A DNA stretch of 64,000 nt from Sphaerulina vaccinii (GCA_022570795.1 JAKUDP010000003.1:1922001-1986000); one strand, 5' to 3'. Shown: positions 32,529 to 45,500, numbered from the stretch's first letter. A program made the numbers and translations. The notes: generated by a model not told the origin, from the sequence alone.

Positions 32529-33305
32529 TGTGCTGTAATGAGAAGCTTTCTGGTCGAGCAATAAAGTGCAAATCTATGAGTCCACTGGAAACGTCGCGTA
32601 TCTAGCCGTAAGATAATCAGCCATGTTTATGCTATTGGTCTTCGGCAGTTGCCTGGCGGTGGTGAATGATAGCGGGCAAGCACTCTCGAGTTCATGTTTT
32701 GCTGCAGTCGCAACAACGCAAGAGTTGTAAGAAGAATTGTGAGAAGACGAGACACACGCACCGTTCATAACTTGGATAACCTTCAACTTCATGTCTCATT
32801 TCTTTGTCTTACACGCTTTGTGAGACTTTCGTCATTGCTTCGTGTGTGCGTCACTCGTGTGAGCCACGATGCACAGTGAAGAATAACATGTTGCACTTTG
32901 CACGCGCGAGATGCGATGTTTGTCTCGGCAGACCCGGCACCAAAAATGCTTTCAATAATCATTCCATCGCGCCTGGTGACCTCCACCAAATCGGAGTGTT
33001 GGCTACACACGGTAACCCGGTCGGTGTTTGTACCTGCCGATCGCCTCCTTCGGGGCGCCTCCTTCGGGGCTATTTGCGGAGAGCCAATAATCCCTGCGCA
33101 TTCTCTCCATTCTCAGACCCACTGTGCTCATGGCTCGAATACTCGTCCTCCATCATGTCGATTGAGTGTTGCAGAAGGGCCCGATCCTCCTTTCGAGACG
33201 GCGCAGGTGCCTGTCGTAGCTCTGAAAGCCCTCTTCTCTTTTTACGTGGTGGGGGAGATGGAGAGCTCCTTGGTATGTCCTGCTGCGAAGAGACACTAGA
33301 TTGCC
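32529..33305. other. Intergenic with a short tandem repeat
   Basis: 777 bp upstream of the 266-aa gene and downstream of ELF1. It contains two perfect copies of the 14-bp unit CGCCTCCTTCGGGG at 33042-33069. A minus-strand frame at 33070-33299 (79 codons, with SPPPRKKRRGLSEL and an acidic tail) has no ATG at its start and begins next to a CAG acceptor-like site; it may be an unassigned exon. Confidence 0.35.
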
Positions 33306-33877
33306 TCAATCAGCATAATCTGCTTCAGCATCTGCATCATCATCGTCTATAAACCCAGCGTCTTCGTCGGTGTACTTCTCGCCCGGCGCTAGACCTGCGC
33401 GTGATGCGGAAGTCTGTGGTTGGCGAAAGGAGGAGGCAGGCGGTGGTGGTCCGGCAGTCTCTTTGGCGACAGTCTCGCAGGCATCGATCCAGTCGGAGTA
33501 TACGTCGACGGCGGCGCTAAGGTCTGAGAAGTTGTCAGTCGGTCAGTGTACAAGAGCGCAGTGAGGAAGGGCCCATGTAGATACAGTTGGTGCTCGTCTG
33601 GAAGCTCTGTCCGCATGATTTACAGCTCAAATTGCCAACGCCGACCTTCTTATCGATCTTGACGGTGACAGACGTTTCGTGGTTGCAGAAGACGCATTTG
33701 AACGCGGTGCCGAGAGCTTCGCGCTGTAGAAAGTGTCAGTCTTGGACCGTGATGGCTGTAGGCGCGTCGCAAAATACCTTTTTCTTGGGTCCTTCACGCT
33801 TTGCTGCCTTGCGTTTACCCTGATTCTAGTCAGCATACTGTTGTCGCATTCGTAGACGCTTTCTCATAGCGTACCAT
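33306..33877 (-). CDS. ELF1: Transcription elongation factor Elf1
   Basis: Small zinc-ribbon elongation factor that binds RNA polymerase II at the downstream DNA entry. Exons 33877..33875, 33819..33778, 33723..33585 and 33523..33306 give 133 residues. The basic N-terminus MGKRKAAKREGPKKK and the ribbon CVFC (C25, C28) ... LSCKSC (C49, C52) are diagnostic, followed by SAAVDVYSDWIDAC. The C-terminus is acidic (DEDAGFIDDDDADAEADYAD), as in fungal Elf1. The first coding exon is only the ATG; GGT of the second exon supplies G2. Introns are 55, 54 and 61 nt. Confidence 0.93.
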
Positions 33878-34310
33878 ATTGGCTGATTGCTGCTGGTTGT
33901 GTTGTGTTGTGTTGTTGAGTGTATGAGAGTTGATGGTGTTGCTGGTCGCGACTTCGAGAATGACGATTTAGCTATTGAAAGCTTCGGCCACCAAGCGATC
34001 TGATCCTCACTTTCCACACGACCCGTACCCGTACCGCGCCCTTGGTTCACGTGCCTTCGAGAGCGCCTCCACCCTTCTCACGGCGAACTCCTACTGTTAT
34101 CAACAGTGGCCTATCAGGAATCACTACTGCATAGCAACCTCGCCCGGTGCTGTCTCCATCTCTACACGTGTTTGCTTGCGATCATCAGCAATCTCCGTGT
34201 CACTACAGATATCCTATCATCCTGAGATCTCTTTGTTGTGCTTCCTATAATTCCGTCCTTTCAGAAGTCGCTCCTTACTCACATACTACCCAGACACAGA
34301 TCAAGACAGG
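33878..34310. promoter_or_regulatory. Divergent promoter ELF1 / URC1
   Basis: 433 bp between opposite starts. Next to ELF1 lies a GTTGT-type short repeat (about 33896-33917), which reads as an ACAAC-rich 5' UTR on the minus strand. No factor site recognised. Confidence 0.4.
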
Positions 34311-35968
34311 ATGACAGCCATACCATCAGACGTGGCTGAGAAGCTGGACATTATCCTCGAGAAACTTACGAAGCTGGAGCATGGACAGACCGATCTGCGA
34401 CAGAATCACAATTCTTTAGGCTCTACCGTAGAGTCCATCAATGGCCGAGTCAATGCTCTAGCTGGTGTCAAACAGGCACAGAACGGCGTTGTTCACGATG
34501 CTAGCTATCCAAGTCCTCGCCTAGATGCAAGCAGTCCAAAACTTGTTCCTCAAAGCCACCAAAAGCGAGACAGTATAGGCTCAATCGGAGGTTCCAACGG
34601 AAACACTTCAGCAGAACTGGCATCCACATCGCCCCCAGTCCGACGTTCAAGCCTAGCAACTTCAAAGATCATCCTTACCTCTTACCCAGGCCAAGCAGGC
34701 GTAGATCCCGCGCCTATGGAGTGGGGATCTCGTGATCCAGCAAAACGTGGTCCAGTCGTAGTCTCACGCAATCCTTCCACAATCCGGCGACGAAATGCGA
34801 TTGGAGCTCACGGAGGCTCGTACAGTATCTATTACGCACTTGCAGTCGCAAGTAAGCAAATGGACACAGAACACAAACCTGATTTCACCAACACCGAACC
34901 AGCCGTGGACATCGGACCTTTCCCAGCATGGTTCGACCCCAAGAAAATTGTGGCAATGGACCCATGGGGACATCTAGCTCCATGGTTATTTAACGATTAC
35001 ATCAAGAAAGACAACGTTGAGATCCGCCCCACGATTGCAGTAACGAAAGCACACATGATTTTACCAGAACTCGCAGAAAGTGTGCGCAAAGGGCGCCTGG
35101 TACCTGATGGGAAGATCTGCCTCAACGATTCCGGCGAGTTGAATGTCACCAAATTCGCAGTAGAGCCGACTTGGTATTTGCCCGGCGTAGCAGAGCGTTT
35201 CGGAATCGACGAAGGAAGTCTCCGACGCTCACTTTTCGAACATACCGGCGGAAGCTATCCTGAGCTGATTACAAGGAACGATATCAAGCTGTTTTTGCCA
35301 CCCATTGGAGGCCTTACAGTGTACTGCTTTGGGGACCCGAAGAAAATGAGTGATCCGAACTCAAAACTTGCCCTACGTGTACACGACGAGTGTAACGGAT
35401 CTGATGTCTTCGGCTCAGATATCTGCACTTGTCGGCCTTACCTCATCTTCGGTATTGAGGAAGCTGTCAAAGAGGCACAAAGAGGTGGTAGTGGCGTGGT
35501 CATCTACTTCCGCAAAGAAGGTCGTGCGTTGGGAGAAGTCACTAAGTACCTAGTGTACAATGCGCGCAAACGTGGTTCCGACAAGGCTAGCGAGTACTTC
35601 AAACGAACCGAGAACATCGCCGGCGTGAAGGACATGCGATTCCAAGCGCTTATGCCAGATATCCTCCACTGGCTCGGCATCACGAAGATCGATCGCATGT
35701 TGTCTATGTCAAACATGAAGCACGACGCCATCGTTGAGCAAGGCATCCCGATCCACGAGAGAGTACCGATTCCAGATGAGATGATTCCAGAGGATAGCAG
35801 AGTTGAGATTGATGCCAAGATTCATGCCGGTTACTTCACCAATGGCAAGATCATGACAGTCGAGGAGCTAGATAATGTTCAAGGAAGAGCATGGGAGGAT
35901 GTTGACGTAAGTTTACCCTTACGTGAAACCTGATGCAGTAAGCTGACAATGATGTGCTGTAGCATTGA
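34311..35968 (+). CDS. URC1: GTP cyclohydrolase II-like uracil-catabolism protein Urc1
   Basis: GTP-cyclohydrolase-II-like enzyme needed for the fungal URC pathway that uses uracil as nitrogen source. Exons 34311..35906 and 35963..35968 give 533 residues; the last exon carries only His and the stop. The first 60 residues form a coiled-coil-like helix (LDIILEKLTKLEHGQTDLRQ). The cyclohydrolase core keeps the zinc ligands DECNGSDVF (C361) and DICTC (C372, C374) with RibA spacing, then FRKEGRALGEVTKYLVYNAR in place of the RibA catalytic loop. Length and N-terminal extension separate it from riboflavin Rib1. No other URC gene is in the window. Confidence 0.88.
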
Positions 35969-37663
35969 TCGTTGATCACGACTCCCAACGCATGCAGAAC
36001 TAGGTGCGAGAACAGGAGAGAGGTTTGAGCAAGGAAGTACCAGTGAGTAACGGAAACAGCAAGGAAGTACGTCGGTACTTGTCCAGACATCTGGAAATGC
36101 AGATCGCAGTCATTACGTGCAGCACGTAAGGCGGAACCGTAGATCACTCTTCATGATCAGCGTGAGAGGTCTAACGTGTTCAACATCAACGTCAGATCAT
36201 AGCCAGCCCTGTGACAGTCATCTCAACCTCCCCACGAAGTATTTTGACATGCAAAGGCTTGATACCCGCTTGTGAGCATAGGATGTTGGGGGCTCACAAG
36301 AGACTGCCCATCAATTGCTCGAAGGAGTCTGTTGTTCCCGTGTCTTCATGTGCTTGCCAGTGCGCAATATACCCAGCAGTATGATAAGCTGGCATGCGAT
36401 CAGTGGCTTCTCGACTGTTCCCACAGTACATGGTTGATCAGATAAGTCCAGAGTGTTGGGTTTCCTAGCCGTGCTCTAGATCTGAATGCCTGTCTTTCGG
36501 TGTGCACTCCGCTTTCGTTCTTCTATGTACAACTGCAATACAACCACGAGTTCGCTTTTGAGGTTGGCTCGCAGCAGGCAGTGAAACGTCGGAACCCTCG
36601 TGTCGTTATTTCAGACTCTATCTCTTGCGACGGGAATTGGGTCTCTCCTGTTCTCTGATTGCTCGTCTTGAGGTTCGCTGAGCAATCGAGTCCTGAAGCT
36701 CATCGGCATCGGCATCTTTGGAGAAGCAGCGAGCTCCTTCCTCTGCCCGCTCTTTCTGCAGCCACGTTCGTCAAGACTTCTCATCATCACTCTTCTCATC
36801 ACTCTGCCAGCTCAACGTGTACACCGACTCATTGAACGTATCAGAGATACAGTAATAGATGTCCGTCCTTGTCGGATGCCACCGCCTATCACCTAGATCA
36901 CCTAGTCCAATATACTAAATCAGTCCCTAGCAGCGCTCAGCCCTTGTCGTACAGTAGCTGCATGTTCCTGATCAATCACCGGCAGTTATTTGCCCGTAAG
37001 GCCTGCATCTTCACCTATTCATCACCCTCCGGGCAGGACGAGAACATGCATGCAGGTTGCGCCCAACTCTATTCCACATGGTCGTCGATACGGATACTAC
37101 CCGCTTCGCCCAGTCCTGCAGTTCCGGACTGTGGGTGGATGGGATTTGTGCCACCTGGATCCAAGATTCGGTGTCTGCGTGTCAGCTCGCCTTGTTCGGC
37201 CTTGTGTGAGTGGCAGAAAGCACGAGGGCCGCGGGTTTCCCAGCTCCACAACCAAGCAAAGCTTGCCCTCTTTTGCAAACAAGGCCTGCGGCTTCTGCGT
37301 TCCTCTCACGCGACTCCAAGTGGCGGAAGCTGGAAGAGAGGCTCCACGGGAGTCTGACAGCGAACAGGTCTACTGCCAGGAGGCCCAAGATTCTATACGC
37401 AATCGAAGCCGATTTGCTGGTGGCGTATGCAGGCGTAAGACCAGTAGTACGACGAGTTGCATGGCTACGTATCGCTCCCAATTCTCTTTCTGGGAAAAGC
37501 AGTACTTCCATTATTCATAACAAGTCCCGTCCCTCCCCAACCGATCATCAATGTGACATCTGTCTGCTCATCAGGACCTTATAATTGCCATCTGGACGTC
37601 GAAGTTGAAAGATCTTCAGTAAACATCTTCCTTCGATACTCTACACGTCATACATCCATCACG
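35969..37663. other. 1.7-kb gene-poor stretch
   Basis: No supported gene. Around 36990-37560 open frames overlap on both strands (up to 176 codons plus, 109 codons minus) but show neither ATG context nor recognisable motifs, so they look like chance in GC-balanced DNA. No repeats of note. Confidence 0.4.
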
Positions 37664-38275
37664 ATGGCCGTCAAGATCTCTCGGTCCGCTTTGAAGAAGT
37701 CGAGCGCACCGCCAAAACTAAGCCGACAAGATTCATACAGCGTTCAACGCGACCAGACCGCGTCTTCAAGACCAGTGAACGCATCATTAGTTCTCGCAAG
37801 CGTTGCCTCACGCGCGACATCACCAGGCCGCAAAAGTCCAACGGATTCATTGCCATCACCTGGATCTGGGCGACGTACCAGTTGGGAAGATTGCAAAGTG
37901 AAGCGTGATGGCTATGTCTCGTTTCCCGATTTCGACGACCTTCAGGCCTCACGACGTACCTGAACGCAAGGACTGTTGCTGCGAACTGCCATCGGACAAT
38001 TGAAGGTTCGCTTACGACCCGAGCGATATACAGACAAGGAGGTTGCGATCGCGCTTCTTCAGGAACCAATTGGCTACCTGACATACAAGCGACACATTAC
38101 TACAATACATCACTACCTATCTGGTAATGGGACGGCGATCTCTTATTTTGCAAAAGATACCCCAAAGACGTACCCTGCGGAGACACTACCCGATGATTCT
38201 CCCGAACGGTTCTGGAGCGGCTGGATCTCACCACACCATGAGGAAGCTGCCCGCTTTCTGCATACTGTGGTGTGA
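37664..38275 (+). CDS. Unrecognised small basic protein, intron or in-frame stop
   Basis: No family recognised. The ATG at 37664 opens a frame of 99 codons (MAVKISRSALKKSSAPPKLS.., Ser-rich, basic) ended by TGA at 37961-37963; the same frame then stays open for another 104 codons to 38275. A 78-nt intron 37956..38033 (GTACCT donor, TACAG acceptor, TTACGAC branch-like site) would remove the TGA and join both halves in frame to 177 residues; I favour this model. The second half has KEVAIALLQEPIGYLTYKRH and FWSGWISPHHEEAARFL. Otherwise it is a 99-residue protein or a pseudogene. Confidence 0.45.
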
Positions 38276-38728
38276 CCTTATCACCTCAGCCACGGCTATA
38301 TGCCGGAACTGATGTGGAGGAGGCATATTTGTGATGCGTTGTCAGAAAGAGTCTTACTTGCTCTTTCCCCTCACATGGCTCACTAGAACAGGCAGGTACT
38401 GAAGGAGCAAGGGCTTGAGTGATCGTGGCATGCCTTGAGAGGTGTCAGCCTTACTCGATAAGGCGTTCATGCATCATGCCCTGACGAAGAAGACGGCCTG
38501 GATGATTAGGTCATGCTAATATTTGCCGTGAAGATAACCTAGAAGAAGACGAATGAAGTACAGTAATACCAACAGATCAGCTAACATGTTATGATCCATA
38601 CCACACTTGTCCCACTCTCCGACTCTTTGCACTATCCACCACACTGCATCCTACTAAGTCAACATGTAGCTCACGTTGCCTAGCCTCATCTAACTACCGC
38701 CATCCTCAACATTCACTTGATCCAATAT
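38276..38728. other. Intergenic, no gene seen
   Basis: 453 bp between converging small genes; nothing recognised. Confidence 0.4.
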
Positions 38729-38953
38729 CTAAGCATTGGCATGATACTCCGTATTGAGCTTCTTCTTAAGGTCCCGAATAACATCGCCCTGGGAGTTCAT
38801 TGTCTTGATAAGAGCCCTCACTTCTCTCTTCAACCTGGCCTTCTCCTCGGTAAGAGCATCCTTATCGGTCTTCAACTGAGCTTTCTCCTCCTCATCGACA
38901 CATTTCTTACAGGCACTCTTCGAGAATGTTGGAGCTTGTAGCGGTTTCCGCAT
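38729..38953 (-). CDS. Possible 74-aa coiled-coil protein
   Basis: ATG-started frame of 74 codons. Residues about 20-66 are an almost unbroken charged helix with heptad-like spacing (EEEKAQLKTDKDALTEEKAR, then LKREVRALIKTMNSQGDVIR), preceded by a CKKC motif. Composition is that of a real coiled coil rather than random DNA, but there is no family match. It could be the last exon of a longer gene. Confidence 0.4.
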   Translation of the reverse strand: MRKPLQAPTFSKSACKKCVDEEEKAQLKTDKDALTEEKARLKREVRALIKTMNSQGDVIRDLKKKLNTEYHANA

Positions 38954-39545
38954 CTCAGCCCCAAATGTGCCATTGTTGCGAGGGGGGGTGCCGAGTGTTG
39001 TGTATGTTGTTGAGAAATTTCAGATGTGTATAGTTGCTGAGTTGTCAGGTAAAGCTCTGGTTGTCTGTGTATGCACTCCAATGGTAAAGAAATGGAAGGG
39101 TACTTATACTAGCCCCTCGATGTCTTCTGACACAGCTACACATCCGTGCAGAGACATGTATGAAGCAGACCGAGATAGATTGCTGCCGTGTCTCATGTCT
39201 CATTCAATGTGGTGTAGTGTGTTGAAGCACAGTTGCCAGATGTACTACACAAAACCAGGTCACCGACGAAGTCCGATCCTGCAGTAATTGGAGTACTGTA
39301 AAGGAAACAGAGAAATTTGATGAAGCAGTCGGTTCTGATAGTTATTCAGTGCTTCGGAGTTATCAAGATATGTATCAGCTTCAGCTTCCTGACCAGAGAC
39401 AAGATGGCACAGGCAAGTGTAGAAAGACAGCATTCGATGTTGATCGCGCTAGCGCGTATTTCACGTGTTCTCTCCTATATTGTTATGTATATACAGTGCG
39501 GGCAGGGGTATTCAAATGACTTCCTACTCATACACAAAGAGCATC
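38954..39545. other. Intergenic upstream of the coiled-coil ORF
   Basis: 592 bp; 3' flank of the SNT1-like gene and upstream of the coiled-coil ORF. A run of seven G lies near 38982-38989. No gene seen. Confidence 0.4.
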
Positions 39546-42500
39546 CTATCCTCTCCTTGGCGGAGGAAAGCCGCTGCCAGGAAATCCGTTGTTCTGCGGC
39601 GTCTGCCTTCTTATCACAGGTGTTTGTCGATCGTCGGCCGGTCTCTGTCCATAGCGATCCATAGGAGCATCTCGCTCTCTTCCGTTGAACAGTGGACGCT
39701 GCTCTCCAAATTGCATGCGCTCCTGCTCTATCTGTTCACGTTCACGTCGATGGTGCTCAAGCATGGCAGCTTCGGTGTCACTCCTTGAGATCTCTCTAAG
39801 ACCCAAAGGCTGACGACCACCCGGGAAGTTTATGCCTCCATATGGCTGCATTGGCTGCTGGCTTTGCATTGGCGGCCCTCTCTGGTTATAGAAAGCATCT
39901 CTTCGCCGCAGGTCATCCATTTGCATGGCTTCAGCACGCTCCCGTTCTCGCATTACATTGTCGTGTTCCATGCGTTGCTGATGCTCGTGCTGGTGTCGTT
40001 GTTGTTGCTGCTGATGCTGATATGCCCTCGCCTGCTCTTCGTCACGGCTCATGTAGCTTTGATTGCCGCGGTAGCGGTCCATCAAAGAGGCTCCTTGATT
40101 GGTTGAGCCAGTATGTGAGTGATGAGCACGATTTGGAGCTTGCGGTGGTGCCTGCGAGAATGGAAGTTGTTCTTGTCGTGCGTAAGGATTAGCGTGCAAC
40201 TGTGCTTGTGTCGTCGGCGGTCCAGTTCCGAGCATAGAGCGCTGTTGCTCCCTCTGCGATGGAGCAGGCTGGGTGAAAGAGGAATTTCTCGAGTGACTGT
40301 GCATTGTAGGCGGCGGCGACGGGTTGGCACGAGAACCCGGGTTCAGACTTGATAGCACTGTCCTATGAGAAGCTGGGTAAAAGTAGCCAGAACGGCCGTC
40401 TCGAGGATCGCGATCAAGTGGTGCAGGTGCTGGCGGGCTTGGATTTGAGCCATGCATCATGCCCCTTGGCCAGTCGTGCTTTGTCGTCTGCTGCAGTGAT
40501 GATGAGCTGCCGTTCGATGATTCTTGCTTGAGATTTGCAGGCGCTGGACCGGCAGTTGACAGAGGCTGTCCGAATGAGCCGCGATGGAATTGCGAGAGTG
40601 GTGTTGTATGTTGGCCGAATCGTGGTGCAGATACATTTGACATAGGTTGTGGTGTCGGCGCTGAGCTGAACGGTTGCGCAGGAGACGCAACTCTCGTGGG
40701 TCCTGCAGAAGGCAGGCTGTCGCGCTTCACAGGCGGTTTCGTCTCCGCTGGCTCATCATTCAGTAGGTTCATGATATTAGACTTCTTTGTCGGTTCAGGC
40801 GCCGGTGTGGGTGCTGATACTGGAGTTTGTGCAGGCATTGGCGGTTGACGTGAGGGACCAGATGTAGGCACAGAGCCAGGACGAGCAGATTCTAGCTTTG
40901 GTGGAGATGGATGGTACCCTCGAGCAAGTCCAGACATTGTAGGAATGCCAAATCGCGGCTCTGAACCCGCAGAAGGATTCGGATTGACAAGTGCTGGTCC
41001 TCTGGAGAGCGCAGAGGAATATACATCGCATGACGGCGTGCCTACACGCTCCTCGTAACCTCTCTGTCTGTCTGGCGGCATTGCCGTCAGGCTCAGAGGT
41101 TGATGTAGATTGATAGGCGAACCTTGTGTGAACGGATTCATCTGGTGCGGACGATGCTGTCCATGGCTCTGTCCTAAGACCTGGCCGTGATGTGACTGTC
41201 CATGGCTCAGTTGGACATCATGCTCATCTGTACCTAGTAGCTCCATGCCGGGTGCTCGCCTCTGCTGTGCGAACGCTCGATCCTGCTCAGCGCGCAAGTT
41301 ATGTTCCAAAGACTGCAGGAATTCGGCAGGCGGAGCATTGGAGAGCGTGCGTGCCAGTGGAGGAGGTGGTTGGCTACGAGGTGGCACAGGTGATGAGCCC
41401 TGGCTAACGGGGAACATCGAGGTGGATTGTACGCTTGGTCGAGACTCAGGCCGATCTCCATGCATACCGAATCTCGAGCCAAGTGCATTGTATGGCATAC
41501 CGACTCGATTTGGTGGCAAAGTTGGAGGCATCGATGTCGCGGGCATAGCTGCGTGCGGCATAGGACTTGGCACAACGCGTTGAGATTGTATTGGAGTGTT
41601 CTCAGAAGAGCCAGAGAACCTTGGCTTCGCCTGCAACTGCGGCGGAGAGCCTTGTAGCATGGTGGGTGGCCGTTGGGCTAATCCAGGCTCATCGACGTCC
41701 ATGGCCTCATTCTGCGGAGCAAGCGCACGCGGTGTGCTGGTCTGTGGGTTGTCGTACTTTCTCTTCGTTATAGGCGTGGGAGTAGGTGGAGGACCCATGT
41801 CTTCTCCTCGTGCTCGCCGTTGGTCTGCTTGCTCCGCCAACTCAGCCAGTCCAGACTGGCCGCCATCAACTTGTCGCTGATAATGATTCTTGATCATGGT
41901 CTGAGTCTTAGTCCCCATGTGAGCACTAATAGCACTAAAATCAGTACCGAAATGTGCAATGTGCTTCTTGAAGTCATTTTGCTCGGGAACAGACCAGTAG
42001 CTGGAAGCACTCTGCTTTGCTGATGGCGCCAATGGCCTGCCTGCGTCCATTTCATCAGAGTTGGCGTGTGGCTGCATGCCATCTTGGCTGAAGACTAGAT
42101 GGCTGTCATGCTGCATCATGGGATGATTGCCACTATGCAGGTGAGCTAGCAGATTCGCTTCATCAAGGCTTGGTCTGCCCATTCGCAGGGCCTCTTCTTT
42201 GAGTTGGGGAGCAGGATGCTTGTGTGGCGACATTGAAGGGCCTGGCGCCGCCGCCAAAGTTGCTGGAAGAGGCTTTGGTTTCCTGCCAGGCTTGCCTTCA
42301 CCAGTGCGACGCTGTTTCTTTGCTGGCTTGTCGTCTCCAGTGCCATCCTGCTTCGATCCAGGCCCAGGTTTCTTGGCAGGAGAAGGACCTGCAAGTGAGC
42401 CCTTCGCCTCCACCTCTCTTTCGCCAAAGGTGGTAGGTGCAGCAGCTCGCTTTGGTCTCCCAGTGCTGGTATCTTGCGTCAAATCTTCGCCTCTATTCAA

Positions 42501-45500
42501 ATCTGCCATTAGCGCAGAACCACGAGAAGGCTTCGGCATCTTGCCGCCCCTGCCGCCTCGACGGGAGCCCTTCATCTTCTTCTTGTTTTCTCGGAACCGT
42601 CCATCCCACTTATTTGCGTAGTAGTGGTGAATACAGTCCTTATAAGTGCGACCTTCCAGTAGGGACGCGATCTCGCCGAACTTCTTTGGCGTGTCCTTGA
42701 ATGCGGCAATGAATACATCTTGTTCATGCTCCGTAAAGGTGTCCGGCGGTGGCTCGTACGAGAAGACTCGCAGAAGCTTTGTGGGATCGCGCAGTCTATT
42801 AGCATTGACGAGAGTGTCACTGATGAACGCCACTTCTGTTCTCATATCGGGCAACCTCGCCTCCTTCTCCATATCGGCCATGACTTTCTTGGCCTCACGT
42901 TCCAGCTTCTCTTGCTCCACCCGAGCAGTCTCTTCAGACTCTTTGATGACCCGCTCAATCTCATATTCGCTGCTATTCTTGTGCAGTCGTCTACCTTCCA
43001 TGATCGGATTCAATACCGGCAAGACGGGTGCTTCTACCACTGGACCTGGCTCAGCAGAAAGCTGCCTTTCAAGCCTTTCTTGCTCTTGCCTGATCCTGTC
43101 CAGGGCCTCGCATTCTTCGCGCCACTGCATATAAAATGCAGCAAATTCAACGTCGACCTCGTGCTCAACATTGCGTTCAGCTGTGAAGTCATCCTCAAGC
43201 ACAGCTGCGAAGTCGGGGTTCTCTTCTTCAATGTCTTGAGCGGTCTCTTGGAACATCTCCGTCTCCTGAAAAGGCACAGCGTCATCACCCTTGAGCAGAT
43301 ATGGCAGGGATATTGGCTCTGGACTCCGTCGTCTCGGTGCGTCAGCCATGATATCGTCTTCTGCTTCTCGGACGATGACTGACTCATCCTGGGCTGCCCG
43401 GGGAGTTGCGACTTCTGGGCCTTCTTCGCTGCCTGAAGAGTGAGTAGCAGATGGCATGTCTCCGCGAGTCACTTCGTTTTCAAGCCCGCCAACATCCATT
43501 GGATCGTGTCGTTGTTCTTGGGCCCGCTCAAGGTCCTTCCAGGAAAGGCGAGCTAACCTGGCTATTGATTCGAGCGGAGACGTCGCGCGGAACTGTGGAG
43601 CACTGAGATCGTGCAGTTGTGCCCGAAGTTCTCGTTCTCTGCGTGCATGTTTAGCTTCTAGGAGAGTGGCATCCTCGTCCTCATCAAGCTCGTCGTCTTC
43701 TTCGTCACTGCTGTCGATCATTCCTTGCTCCGAACGTGGCAGAGTGCCTCCGAAGAATGAAGCATGTGTAGTAGGCTGTCCCGGGTTCGTCGACGACTTC
43801 CGCTTAGGATGCTCGGTGTCGATCACCATACGGTCTTCATGCTTAGTACTTGCTGCTGGCTCGAGCTCAGAGTGCCGATCCACCTCATCATCATTATACT
43901 TGGACTGATCAACTGCGAGTCCTTCATTATCCATGCTGCCAGGATCTTGTTTCTCTTTCTCATCGCCATTGGCATCTCTCTTTGCTGGCACAGCAGCATT
44001 GACCTTGTCGCCAAATGTGGATGAGCCTGCTTGAGGTCTTCGCCATTGATTCCACTGAAGGTGATTTCTAGGCCCAGAAGGCGCAAATGGTGGGCGCTCG
44101 GAGGGACGATTGAGTGCGGGCATAAGACCTGCTCCTGCCCGTGGCATCATGGGTGGTACTCTTGCGGCCTTTGGGGCAGTTGGGACGTTTGACACAGCCA
44201 CTTTGGGCGACACGCTGAACGACTGCCTACGTGGGCCAGCTGGCGCCGTGAGAGGCGGCGTTCCTGTTCGAGGTGGAATCGTTGACTGAAATGCGCCAGT
44301 ATCTGATCTGGGAGAAGTGAAAGGCGGACGTGGAGACAACGAGGCCTGTGCGGCAGGTCCACGTACTGCCTTTGGGCCTGTAGGAGCAGCTAAGTCAAAC
44401 CGAGGTGCCTGTGGAGGATTAGGGGACATCGGCTGTCCCTGCTGAGATAGTGCAGCACGCGTTGTCCCTGGAGACGGCGGCATTGATAAAGGTGGATGCG
44501 TTTGGTGTACGTCGCCTCGACTCTGTGCTGGCATGTTCTCCAGAGACCTTACGCCATGCAGCCTATTGCTGGGAGGCACAACAGTATCAAGCTCGAGCGC
44601 ACGAGGGGCTCTAGGAGCCATTGGAGGAGGATCAGCATGATATGCTTTGGGCGCAACCGGTATACCCTTTGGTGCAGTGGGTGCATTGCTGGGCGGAGCC
44701 GGTCGGTCGTCGACTGTGGCATGGGGAGTCTCTTGGACATGTGGAAAGTCTGATATGGCTGCTGGTCGTGCTTCCGCAGGTCGTGATTCCGCCACAACTT
44801 TGGGAGGTGGCTGATGGCTCGCAGATGATGGAGCGATAGAGAAGCTGAATGCTGGCACAGGTGGAGCTTGAGTAGGAGGACTGGATCCTCGAGAGCTATA
44901 GCGTTGTGCTGCTGCGTCGGCTCGACCATTCAAGTAAGCAGGTGTTTCTGAAGGAGGATCTCGTCTCTGGCCAGGCGCCAGCATGGGGCCGGTTGTCGAG
45001 GATCGTCGCAGACCAGGGTCAGCTCCAGAGCTTTCTATGATGGCCAGTCGCTCAGGATTGATTTGAGGAGCAGCAGCAGCCGAATGCGTAGCATTGGCAC
45101 CTGGCACATTGTCGCTGGACGCACGAATTTCCAATCTCGCTGGCACTTGGTCTCTTCTTGGGCGATCCAATTCACGATCTCGCTCCCATTCTGGTCGCCT
45201 TTCATCTTCTCTGCGATCGAAGCGTCGATCATCTCTACGTTCTGGATCCCTGCCGTCACGAGATAAGTCGCGACCGAATCGTGGAGGACTTCGGTCTCTG
45301 CGTGCTGAAAACAAATCGCCACCACGTTCATCCAATGCACGTCGCCCTCCACGGCCACCACCTCTGAAATCTCCGAAGTCGCCTCGTCCACGACCTCTGA
45401 AGCCACCTCTGCTGTAAGCTGAGCCGGAGAATGGAGGATTGTCGGAAAAAGTCGAGCCTGCAGAGGGTGGACCTTCCCGCGATGGTCTTCGACCAGAGCG

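Noticed and set aside
33042..33069. 14-bp perfect tandem repeat (two units)
   Set aside because: Too short and only two units; noted in the intergenic entry but no function suggested.
36990..37520. Overlapping open frames on both strands (176 and 109 codons)
   Set aside because: No credible ATG context or similarity, and both strands are open, which suggests chance.
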